Shown piece after piece: positions 6,859-13,177 of a stretch of 33,238 nucleotides of DNA. How positions within the stretch are numbered: position 1 is the first letter of the stretch; the number at the start of each line of letters is the position of its first letter. Location of the stretch: the IMG/VR virus record IMGVR_UViG_3300015024_000020, positions 1-33,238 of that record; one strand, 5' to 3'. The notes beneath the pieces were generated by a model. That model was not told where the DNA came from. It saw nothing but the letters and a program-made list of their open reading frames with translations, and did not search any database. A program made the translations under genes and the position numbers. Source of the stretch: a virus.

Positions 6859-7734
6859 ATGGCAAACGATACGCTCTTTGGAAAGCCAAAATCGCTTCGT
6901 GGATTAAAACCCGCGAGCGTCAACGTGCGTCCGAAGCGCAAGGACTCAAAACCCTCACGGGTTGATTTAAAACCAGAAGAGTTTGAAAACCTGATCGAGG
7001 ATCAGGGGATTTACGTGAGAATCACTCCGTCGATCCTTTGTCCGAATCGCACAGACCTCGGCGACACAAATCACGTTCTCGACTGCCCACTTTGTTTCGG
7101 CGATCAACTTATCGACTCGCCTGAAAACGCGGTCGAAACTTGGGCGTTTCTTCAGGGCATCAAGGGCCAAAAAGAGCTTCAGGTCCAAGGCATTTACGAC
7201 ATCAAAGATGCGACCATCACGACAAAGCAAGCGGTGAAACTGTACTATTGGTACAAAATCGAAGTCCTCGATTTTTCCGCAGTTTATAATCAGCTCTTAA
7301 AGCGTGGAACCGGGGATACTGACCGCATCCGATATTCGTCGGCAAAGCCTGGGTCGGCACCTCTCACTGTTTTAACTGACGAGGTTCTTCAGGCTAGCGC
7401 GCCAGACGTTCCAACAATCTGCATCGACTCATCTGGCATTCGCTATGCGCGGGACAAAGATTTTAAGATCGCTGATCGTCAACTTCAGTGGCTCAGCAAA
7501 TTAAGACGTCCGAAGTCCGGCACTCTCTATTCACTGATTTATCCGGTCCTTCCGACGTTTCGAGTTCTCGATCTCGTTCACGAGCATCGCTACTACTACG
7601 TGAGCTTTAAGCGGTTGGACAAAGTTCCCGTTCACCTTCCGCAGCAAGCCGTCATCCGTTGGGACTACTTGGCGCGAGGGAGTGGAAATCAAGTGCTGGC
7701 CCCTGTGCCAAGCGTTGCCCTCCCAAGCCCATGA
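6859..7734 (+). CDS. Putative neck or structural protein with a metal-binding-like Cys/His cluster
   Basis: The 291-residue protein has a basic N-terminus rich in lysine, arginine and proline. Cys61, His72, Cys76 and Cys79 follow (around 'ILCPN' and 'CPLCFGD'), a spacing that could bind one zinc or iron ion. The rest is beta-rich, with 'DKDFKIADRQLQWL' and 'LYSLIYPVLPTFRVLDLVHE', the latter a strand pattern of structural proteins. Similar proteins with a 'CPLCFG' element occur next to connector genes of large contractile-tailed phages, by memory of the pattern only. Its stop overlaps the next start as ATGA. A neck or tail-completion role fits the position best. Confidence 0.5.
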   Translation: MANDTLFGKPKSLRGLKPASVNVRPKRKDSKPSRVDLKPEEFENLIEDQGIYVRITPSILCPNRTDLGDTNHVLDCPLCFGDQLIDSPENAVETWAFLQGIKGQKELQVQGIYDIKDATITTKQAVKLYYWYKIEVLDFSAVYNQLLKRGTGDTDRIRYSSAKPGSAPLTVLTDEVLQASAPDVPTICIDSSGIRYARDKDFKIADRQLQWLSKLRRPKSGTLYSLIYPVLPTFRVLDLVHEHRYYYVSFKRLDKVPVHLPQQAVIRWDYLARGSGNQVLAPVPSVALPSP

Positions 7735-8513
7735 TATTCACCATCGAAGACCGATTAAAGGATTTGGGCTACGCACTCGAATCTTTGTCTGTGGGGATGA
7801 AGGAAGCCTTCAATACGGCAGTCGTTTCCGTCGCCCAGGGTGCCCAACAAGAATGGACGAGACTCGCGCAGGCGCGGCTTAAAACCTCTCAAGACATTTA
7901 CATCGGCGGTCTCAGGCAGGCCGAATCATATTCGGTAAAAAAGATGGGACCTGACGGGGTCATAGCTGAAATTCAACTTGTGGGAGTGATGCCAAACAAT
8001 ATCGAATTCGGTATGGCGGCCTTTGACATGAAATCGGTTCGCCCCGGTTGGCTTGGCGGCGGGAAAGTGAAGCACGGTAAAAACGGCGACTACGTTGTGA
8101 TACCGATCCGTCATTCAACCGGCCAGAGCACTCGGTTTAATTATACTGGCAAAGCCGCAGCGATCACCGGGCCGGACCTAAAAACTCAGCTTCGCAAGGT
8201 CGTGAAGCAATATGGGCTCGACAAGGCTCTTACGGCAGCGGCAGGTGAAGTCGCCACGCGCCGAGTTCCGACCAACGCGCCTGTTCATCCTTACCTTCAG
8301 GGACTTCAAAAAACAGAGATGGCCGTACCTTCTGGCGCGGCTAAGGGGTTTTCGAGGTCCAGTACGCTTACGACTTTCCGAATCATGTCGGTTAACTCAG
8401 CTCCAGACTCGTGGCTCCATCCTGGATTAAAACCTGCGAACCTCCTGCAAGAAGTTGAAGCATGGGTCGATAAAGAACTCGACCGCGTAATGGAAAGCAT
8501 TTTGGGAGCCTAA
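7731..8513 (+). CDS. Putative HK97-gp10-like neck or tail-completion protein
   Basis: The ATG at 7731 overlaps the previous TGA as ATGA and is preferred. An in-frame start 24 codons upstream would lie deep inside the previous gene. The 260-residue protein has an N-terminal helical half containing 'YIGGLRQAESY', a 'NNIEFGMAAFDMK' segment, a lysine- and glycine-rich loop and, near residues 215-240, 'FRIMSVNSAPDSWLHPGLKP'. The pattern 'fR..S.n....sW.HPG.k' near the C-terminus is typical of gp10-like tail-completion or minor virion proteins in many phages. It is followed by a predicted final helix with acidic residues. Its role would be to cap the tail or join it to the head. Confidence 0.5.
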   Translation: MIFTIEDRLKDLGYALESLSVGMKEAFNTAVVSVAQGAQQEWTRLAQARLKTSQDIYIGGLRQAESYSVKKMGPDGVIAEIQLVGVMPNNIEFGMAAFDMKSVRPGWLGGGKVKHGKNGDYVVIPIRHSTGQSTRFNYTGKAAAITGPDLKTQLRKVVKQYGLDKALTAAAGEVATRRVPTNAPVHPYLQGLQKTEMAVPSGAAKGFSRSSTLTTFRIMSVNSAPDSWLHPGLKPANLLQEVEAWVDKELDRVMESILGA

Positions 8514-9292
8514 TGATCGACCTGAGTTATCCACCACCTTTAATTACCGAAGACGAAGGCACTGGTCTTTTTCCCGTTGATTTTTTACTTGAAGACGCAC
8601 TCAGAGTCGGCTTTGATTGGTTTAAGACTGATCCGAAAGCACCGAACGCGGTCTTCTCCCACCTGGGGACAAAATTCCTCTCAACAAAATACGGGCAAGC
8701 CAAGATCAATGAGATCGCGGCGTTTATTAAGAAGTACGATATTCGTATCGTACAGCACTTCTCAATGATCGACGAACAGATGCCTACGATTTCAATTCAG
8801 CTTTTAGATAGCTCCGAGATGACAGAGCGAACAGCTTTTGCGGATTTCGCTGGGACTATCGACGCTTTGAATGAACAGAACGAAGTGATCGGCAGATCAG
8901 AGATCAAGTACACGCCGGTTTTCGACAACGTCCACATCGGGATTCACACTTCGAATACTCCCGACCTTTGCAAGTACCTTTATTATTTAATCGTTTACAT
9001 ATTGCTTTTGTTTAAGCCCGAGCTTGAAAAGCGCGGCCTTCAGCTATCGACATTCCGCGCGACGGATATTTCGAAGCTCAACGAGTATCTTCCTTCAAAC
9101 ATTTATTCGCGGTTTATCAATTTTTCCACGTACTCGGTCGCCAAAATCGACGCAGGCTCATTGCCAATGATTAAGAACTTCCAAGTCCAGGTTGTCGGCG
9201 AGGAGAGTGTTCTTGGGGTGGAACTTCCCGAGAGCGGTGCCGACAAGGTTGGCATAAGCGTGGTTGACATCCAGGAGAGTACAAATGGCTAA
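8513..9292 (+). CDS. Putative tail terminator or neck protein
   Basis: The 259-residue product overlaps the preceding stop as TAATG. It is mixed alpha/beta with 'IAAFIKKYDIRIVQHFSMID', 'MPTISIQLLDSSEMTE' and, late in the protein, 'VVDIQES'. A tyrosine- and leucine-rich helix ('KYLYYLIVYILLLF', about residues 156-169) is hydrophobic but lacks a flanking signal for membrane insertion. The early strand of hydrophobic and polar residues preceding a defined 'IS..LL' strand resembles tail-terminator proteins, which cap the tube and bind the sheath. Position two genes before the sheath supports this. I do not recognise a definite family. Confidence 0.45.
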   Translation: MIDLSYPPPLITEDEGTGLFPVDFLLEDALRVGFDWFKTDPKAPNAVFSHLGTKFLSTKYGQAKINEIAAFIKKYDIRIVQHFSMIDEQMPTISIQLLDSSEMTERTAFADFAGTIDALNEQNEVIGRSEIKYTPVFDNVHIGIHTSNTPDLCKYLYYLIVYILLLFKPELEKRGLQLSTFRATDISKLNEYLPSNIYSRFINFSTYSVAKIDAGSLPMIKNFQVQVVGEESVLGVELPESGADKVGISVVDIQESTNG

Positions 9293-9605
9293 GGGAAGTA
9301 AGTATGATCGGTCTTCTGACGGTGAAGACTTAGAGGTTGTTTCGGTTGAAGAAAAAGTTGTGAAGTCGAAGGCGGACGTGATTCGCGCATCGAGTCTCCC
9401 CGAACATCAAAAGGATAAGTACCTTCGAGACATCGGTGAGATCAAGGGCGAAGAACACGATCCAAGTAAAGTTTCGTTTGAAGTGTACGCGGCTGTGCGA
9501 AAAATTAAGCCCGGTCGTCACAAAGCAATGCTTGTTTATCCCGGAGCTAAAGGGAAGAAACAAGCGACGCTCACTGAATGGGATCAAATATTTAAGAACT
9601 TCTAA
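9285..9605 (+). CDS. Small protein preceding the tail sheath gene
   Basis: The ATG at 9285 is preferred because AGGAGAGT lies just upstream. A TTG start at 9264 would add seven residues and has no such site. The 106-residue product is highly charged at the N-terminus ('EDLEVVSVEEKVVKSK'). It ends in a compact basic domain with 'FEVYAAVRKIKPGRHKAM', 'VYPGAKGKKQ' and a final 'LTEWDQIFKNF'. It overlaps the gene before it by 8 bases and sits 14 bases upstream of the sheath gene. A short accessory neck protein or sheath-assembly factor is plausible. No family is recognised. Confidence 0.6.
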   Translation: MAKGSKYDRSSDGEDLEVVSVEEKVVKSKADVIRASSLPEHQKDKYLRDIGEIKGEEHDPSKVSFEVYAAVRKIKPGRHKAMLVYPGAKGKKQATLTEWDQIFKNF

Positions 9606-9619
9606 GGGGGAGAAAAGTT

Positions 9620-11746
9620 ATGGCAATCACTCGAACTTTTAACGGAGCAACGATTCTTAAGCCTGGCGCTTATTCGAAAATCGTTGTGGAGAACTTAACT
9701 GGTTTTCCGCTGCAAGCTTCCGGCACGGTAGGTATCATCGGAGAGGCAATCGGCGGTGCTCCTGGCGTCGTTGATGTCTTAAGCAAGGCGCAAATTCAAT
9801 CTGCAAGGGCTCGTTACAAAAGCGGACCTATCGCAGATGCACTTGCACTCATCGCAGAGCCTTCAAACGATCCGCGCGTGCCGAATGGTGCGAGCACCAT
9901 TATCGTTTGGAAAACAAATAACGGAACTCAATCGGCTCTAGGCCTTTTGAACAATTCCGGCAACGCGAAGATCGCACTGAAGAGCGCAAACTACGGTGCA
10001 GATGAAAACACTGACTCTGCGGCAGTGGCCGTCGGTTCGGTCGCAGACATTTACGCTCAAATCTTAGGCTCGATCAATGGACCTTTCACGCTTCCGGCGT
10101 CGGGTTCTCTGATTCTGAAAGTCGGAGGCGTCGTTTACACGTACATCTCGACTCTGTCTGCCGGTGTTCAAACCGCAGCTCAAGTAGTCGCCGACATGAA
10201 CGTGTCAGGGAGCTGGTCTCCTTCGAAGCCGGTTGTTGCAAGTCTTGTCGGTTCTGCGGTTCAAATCGCACTCGACATCTCAGCACTCCCGACGGCGAAG
10301 CATGACTACGGTTACATAGTTATTGACCCAGTTTCGACTCTCGATACCGTTCTCGGTATTGTTGGCTCGGTTCGAGGCCAAAAGGGCTCACGCATCCTCA
10401 CCTTCAAAAAGGGTTTGGTTACTGAGCAAATGTTGGAAGCTGGCGGCGTAGACCAAATCAGCATCCAGTACACCGGCACGGGAACAGACGCGAATCTTTC
10501 CATTGCTCCAACTCTCGGCGCTCTTACAATGACCTCGGTTGTTGCAGGTGCGGCGGGTGACGACCTCAACATCGCTTTGAGCGATGCTTCTGGAAATCCG
10601 ACAATCACTCTCGGTCAGTTGGTGGATCTCATCAATGCAACGGGCAAATACTCGGCACAACTTCTTGGCCCTTCTGGCGCGGTAAACGCACTCGAACTCG
10701 ATCACTACAATATGATTGAGTGCAAGGCGATGCCAGTGAAGCTTCGCATGGACGACTTCTTGTTGGTGAATATCATCAACACGACTTCGGCGATCATGAC
10801 GGCAACGTCAGTCGGCGGATACGGCGAGCTTGCTCCGGCAATCGCGACCTTCCTCACTGGCGGATCTGACGGCGTATCGACGAACACAGATTTCGCAAAT
10901 GGCTTTGAAGCCTTCCAAGAAGAGCGAATCAACGTGGTCGTTCCTTTGATTTCGGCTTCGGTCGGATCTCTGGACATCGACTCCATCAACGCTTTGGCTT
11001 CGGCCCATGCGACTTGGGGTTGGAGCACGGACGGCAAGAGCGAGCGTGCATGTTTCGTTTCAAAAAAAGGTACGAAAGCAGAATTCAAAAAAGCGTGTCA
11101 GACGTTGAACAACGGTTTCGTGAATTGCTTCGGTCAAAGCGTCACTGTGTTGAATTCAAAGAATACTTTGGCGAATCAAGATCCTTGGGCATTTGCATGT
11201 GTCGCGGCAGGAATGCGCGCGGGTCTCGAAGTCGGCGAGCCGCTGACTTTCAAAGGGATCAACGTAAACAACTTGTTCGTAGCCGATGGCTCTTGGAACC
11301 CGAAAACGGATTTCAACGAGATGATCGCTGCGGGTTGTACGATTGGCGAAGGTGTTGACGGCGGTGGCTTCCGAATCGTACTCGGCAACACGACCTACGG
11401 CATCGACCCAAGCTTCGTCTACAATCGTGAATCGGTTGTTCAAGCTGCGGGCTACGTGGCTTACGATCTTCGATTTAACCTTGAACTCACGTTCACTGGT
11501 ACGAAGGCGAAGACCGGATCGGCGACTGCAATTGCAAACTTCATCAAATCGCGAATGACCGCTTATCTCGGTGCGGACATTATTGTTGGAGACGACTTGA
11601 ACGGGGGCCTTGGTTACTACGCGAAAACTCTTCGTGTAAACGTCAACGGTGATGCCGCTGCGATTAATGTGGCGATCACTCCTGTCCAAGGTATCGACTT
11701 TATCTTGCCGACCATTTACTTGGCCGACATTCAACAATCTGCATAA
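9620..11746 (+). CDS. Contractile tail sheath protein
   Basis: The 708-residue product has the sheath hallmarks. The N-terminus reads 'ILKPGAYSKIVVEN' followed by 'TVGIIGEAIGGAPG', the usual start of the conserved sheath domain. The C-terminal domain ends with 'NVAITPVQGIDFILPTIYLA', matching the conserved sheath handshake region. The sheath surrounds the inner tube and contracts to drive it into the host. A strong AAGGGGGAGAAAAG ribosome-binding site fits its high copy number. Residues 155-250 form an inserted domain ('GSLILKVGGVVYTYI', 'TAAQVVADMN', 'VGSAVQIALD') like modules in the baseplate J protein of this window. Such insertions project on the sheath outside. The length is above that of simple sheaths, about 480 residues, because of this and other insertions. 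Confidence 0.93.
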   Translation: MAITRTFNGATILKPGAYSKIVVENLTGFPLQASGTVGIIGEAIGGAPGVVDVLSKAQIQSARARYKSGPIADALALIAEPSNDPRVPNGASTIIVWKTNNGTQSALGLLNNSGNAKIALKSANYGADENTDSAAVAVGSVADIYAQILGSINGPFTLPASGSLILKVGGVVYTYISTLSAGVQTAAQVVADMNVSGSWSPSKPVVASLVGSAVQIALDISALPTAKHDYGYIVIDPVSTLDTVLGIVGSVRGQKGSRILTFKKGLVTEQMLEAGGVDQISIQYTGTGTDANLSIAPTLGALTMTSVVAGAAGDDLNIALSDASGNPTITLGQLVDLINATGKYSAQLLGPSGAVNALELDHYNMIECKAMPVKLRMDDFLLVNIINTTSAIMTATSVGGYGELAPAIATFLTGGSDGVSTNTDFANGFEAFQEERINVVVPLISASVGSLDIDSINALASAHATWGWSTDGKSERACFVSKKGTKAEFKKACQTLNNGFVNCFGQSVTVLNSKNTLANQDPWAFACVAAGMRAGLEVGEPLTFKGINVNNLFVADGSWNPKTDFNEMIAAGCTIGEGVDGGGFRIVLGNTTYGIDPSFVYNRESVVQAAGYVAYDLRFNLELTFTGTKAKTGSATAIANFIKSRMTAYLGADIIVGDDLNGGLGYYAKTLRVNVNGDAAAINVAITPVQGIDFILPTIYLADIQQSA

Positions 11747-11771
11747 CCGAAACTGAGAAAGGGGTTAAATT

Positions 11772-12185
11772 ATGTCTACTACTATGACGGGTGCAAAAGC
11801 GGTCTTCCGACTCAACGGGACGCAGGTCGCTTACGCTTCGAACGTGTCTTACAATGAAAACATCCAGCTTGAGGAAGTAAACGTCCTCGATCAGCTTGAA
11901 GTGATGGAGTACGCAGAGGTCGGCTACAGAGTCGATATGTCGTGCCAAACATTTCGAGTGGCGAATCAGTCGGTGAAACAGCTCGGGATCATGCAGAAGT
12001 TGGGAAATATTCTGACTCAAGGTGTGCTCACCGCTGAAGTCATCGACAAGAATTCGGGACTTACGCTCCTCCTTATGGAGGGTGTGAAGCTCGAATCGCG
12101 TCAGACCACGGTCGATGCTCGCGGCTTGATGACAGAGACTTGGTCCTTCAAAGGGATTAAATCTTCTGACGAAGCTGGGCAGTAA
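11772..12185 (+). CDS. Tail tube protein
   Basis: The 137-residue protein immediately follows the sheath and has the size and features of myophage tube proteins (XkdM-like). It has an early strand 'GAKAVFRLNGTQVAYASNVS', an acidic 'ENIQLEEVNVLDQLEVMEYA' loop and a final strand 'RGLMTETWSFKGIKSSDE'. Such proteins stack in hexameric rings to form the rigid inner tube through which DNA passes. The GAAAGGGG ribosome-binding site suggests high expression. It is followed by a 103-base gap with two inverted repeats, which may limit read-through to the lower-copy chaperone genes. Confidence 0.88.
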   Translation: MSTTMTGAKAVFRLNGTQVAYASNVSYNENIQLEEVNVLDQLEVMEYAEVGYRVDMSCQTFRVANQSVKQLGIMQKLGNILTQGVLTAEVIDKNSGLTLLLMEGVKLESRQTTVDARGLMTETWSFKGIKSSDEAGQ

Positions 12186-12196
12186 TTTTATAGCTG

Positions 12197-12223
12197 AGGG
12201 GTCGATTCTTGTAGTCGGCCCCT
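12197..12223 (+). terminator. GC-rich hairpin after the tail tube gene
   Basis: A nine-base-pair stem with one G-T wobble forms between 12197-12205 (AGGGGTCGA) and 12215-12223 (TCGGCCCCT), with a nine-base loop. It begins 12 bases after the tube stop codon. There is no clear T-run behind it, so it may be an imperfect intrinsic terminator, an attenuator, or an RNA-stabilising 3' structure for the highly expressed sheath and tube message. Confidence 0.55.
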
Positions 12224-12243
12224 ACAGCGCATCGAGTTAAAAG

Positions 12244-12260
12244 TTTTCGACAGTCGAAAA
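12244..12260 (+). repeat. Second inverted repeat between tube and chaperone genes
   Basis: TTTTCGA at 12244-12250 and TCGAAAA at 12254-12260 form a seven-base-pair stem with a three-base loop (CAG). Two further A-T pairs follow outside after a G-G mismatch. It lies 21 bases after the GC-rich hairpin and 28 bases before the chaperone start, so it could affect mRNA processing or the ribosome-binding site AAAGGA at 12278-12283. Confidence 0.5.
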
Positions 12261-12288
12261 GTTGTGAAGTTAGGTTGAAAGGATATTT

Positions 12289-12720
12289 ATGCAGAAGTTC
12301 AAGTACGTGCTTCCAGAAATGGAATGCAAGTTCGACATTCAAGTCGTTGGCGAGGAGTCTCAGCAAAACTGGGTCGGTAAATTCCTTTACCGTCGCCCAA
12401 ACCTGCGTGAGCGCGCGGCCATCGACGTCATGTATCGCCGTTTAAATGGCGACATGCTCACGCTTGACCCCGAAGTGCAGGCTCTCAATGAGGCTCTGGC
12501 ATTTCTGCGTTTCACCCTTAAAGACTTCCCGGATTGGTGGAAAGACTCAGATTTCGGCGGCGCAATTTACGACGCGAATTTGATTCTCGAAATTTACGGC
12601 AAGTGCATGAACTTCGAAGCCGAATGGCGGAAGAAAGTCATGGGGGGAAATCCAGAAAACGTGAGGGTACAAGATGAGAACGAAGCGCCTAAGCTGGCTT
12701 CTGAGGCATCACCTACCTGA
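12289..12720 (+). CDS. Tail assembly chaperone-like protein, first gene
   Basis: The 143-residue product sits between tube and tape measure, the conserved place of gpG-like tail assembly chaperones, which hold the tape measure protein until the tube polymerises. It begins with a beta hairpin ('KYVLPEMECKFDIQVVGEES') and continues as an alpha-helical domain ('ERAAIDVMYRRLN', 'LNEALAFLRFTLKDFPDWWK'). The C-terminus is a low-complexity linker ('NEAPKLASEASPT'), common at frameshift junctions in such genes. It overlaps the next frame by 47 bases and contains a G-run with a GGGAAAT heptamer at 12645-12651. The protein is not in the mature virion if the family analogy holds. Confidence 0.65.
   Translation: MQKFKYVLPEMECKFDIQVVGEESQQNWVGKFLYRRPNLRERAAIDVMYRRLNGDMLTLDPEVQALNEALAFLRFTLKDFPDWWKDSDFGGAIYDANLILEIYGKCMNFEAEWRKKVMGGNPENVRVQDENEAPKLASEASPT
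12642..12651 (+). other. G-run with GGGAAAT-type slippery heptamer inside the chaperone gene
   Basis: Six G residues followed by AAAT give the heptamer G GGA AAT in the correct phase (X XXY YYZ) for -1 ribosomal slippage, close to the lambda GGGAAAG site. A -1 shift here would meet a TGA at 12675-12677 after a short basic tail. The second chaperone-like frame is closed upstream by a TGA at 12662-12664. The site therefore cannot join the two frames. Confidence 0.45.
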
Positions 12721-13177
12721 TTTCACGAACGACAATCTTCACCGGATCGCGATTTCCAACCTTCAAGACGGACAGCGCGACCTTGAGAGATGGTGGGCGA
12801 AGAAATATGGGACGCCAAAAAAAGCCTACGATGAACATGTCGTCGAAGAACTTCTGATCGAGAAGTTTGAAGACTACTACTCGCAAAACCCCGATGAGAT
12901 TGCTCGGTTTGAAGACTTGGTCGCGAAGGGCAAGGAAGATGACTGGGATGGAGCTATGTCGGCGGAGCACGAAGCGGGAATTGCCAAGTGGCTCTCAAAA
13001 AAGAAAAAAGTAGACCTCTCCAAATACCAGTCCAACGACGAATTAACCGAAGAGGATGAGAAGAAGATTCTCGATTCTCTCGGGTTCAATCTTCCGAAGT
13101 CCTCGAAGCTCGTTAATCTCGGCGACGGCGACTTGAAAGAATTTGATGATGACTTCTTAGGGGGCGGTAAACTGTGA
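12674..13177 (+). CDS. Tail assembly chaperone-like protein, second gene
   Basis: The 167-residue protein is encoded in the +1 frame relative to the upstream gene and ends four bases into the tape measure gene. The ATG at 12674 has GAGGG six bases upstream, so independent initiation is possible. The first 16 residues, encoded in the overlap, are unusually basic ('MRTKRLSWLLRHHL'). A helical region follows ('RDLERWWAKKYGTPKKAY', then 'EELLIEKFEDYYSQN'), and the second half is strongly acidic with lysine clusters. Its place corresponds to gpT or gpGT in the lambda scheme, which contacts the tape measure. The assignment is by synteny and acidic, helical character. Confidence 0.55.
   Translation: MRTKRLSWLLRHHLPDFTNDNLHRIAISNLQDGQRDLERWWAKKYGTPKKAYDEHVVEELLIEKFEDYYSQNPDEIARFEDLVAKGKEDDWDGAMSAEHEAGIAKWLSKKKKVDLSKYQSNDELTEEDEKKILDSLGFNLPKSSKLVNLGDGDLKEFDDDFLGGGKL

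Noticed and set aside
7659-7730. An upstream in-frame start for the gp10-like gene
   Set aside because: It would add 24 residues of no clear character inside the previous gene, whereas the ATG at 7731 forms the ATGA overlap typical of this operon.
11156-11737. A 193-codon open frame on the - strand inside the sheath gene
   Set aside because: It lies wholly inside the conserved C-terminal sheath region, which is certain. Its translation has no recognisable pattern.
12642-12651. A lambda-like -1 frameshift joining the two chaperone genes
   Set aside because: The second gene is not in the -1 frame, and both alternative frames meet a stop between the G-run and its ATG. I keep the site as a finding but reject it as the means of making the fusion.
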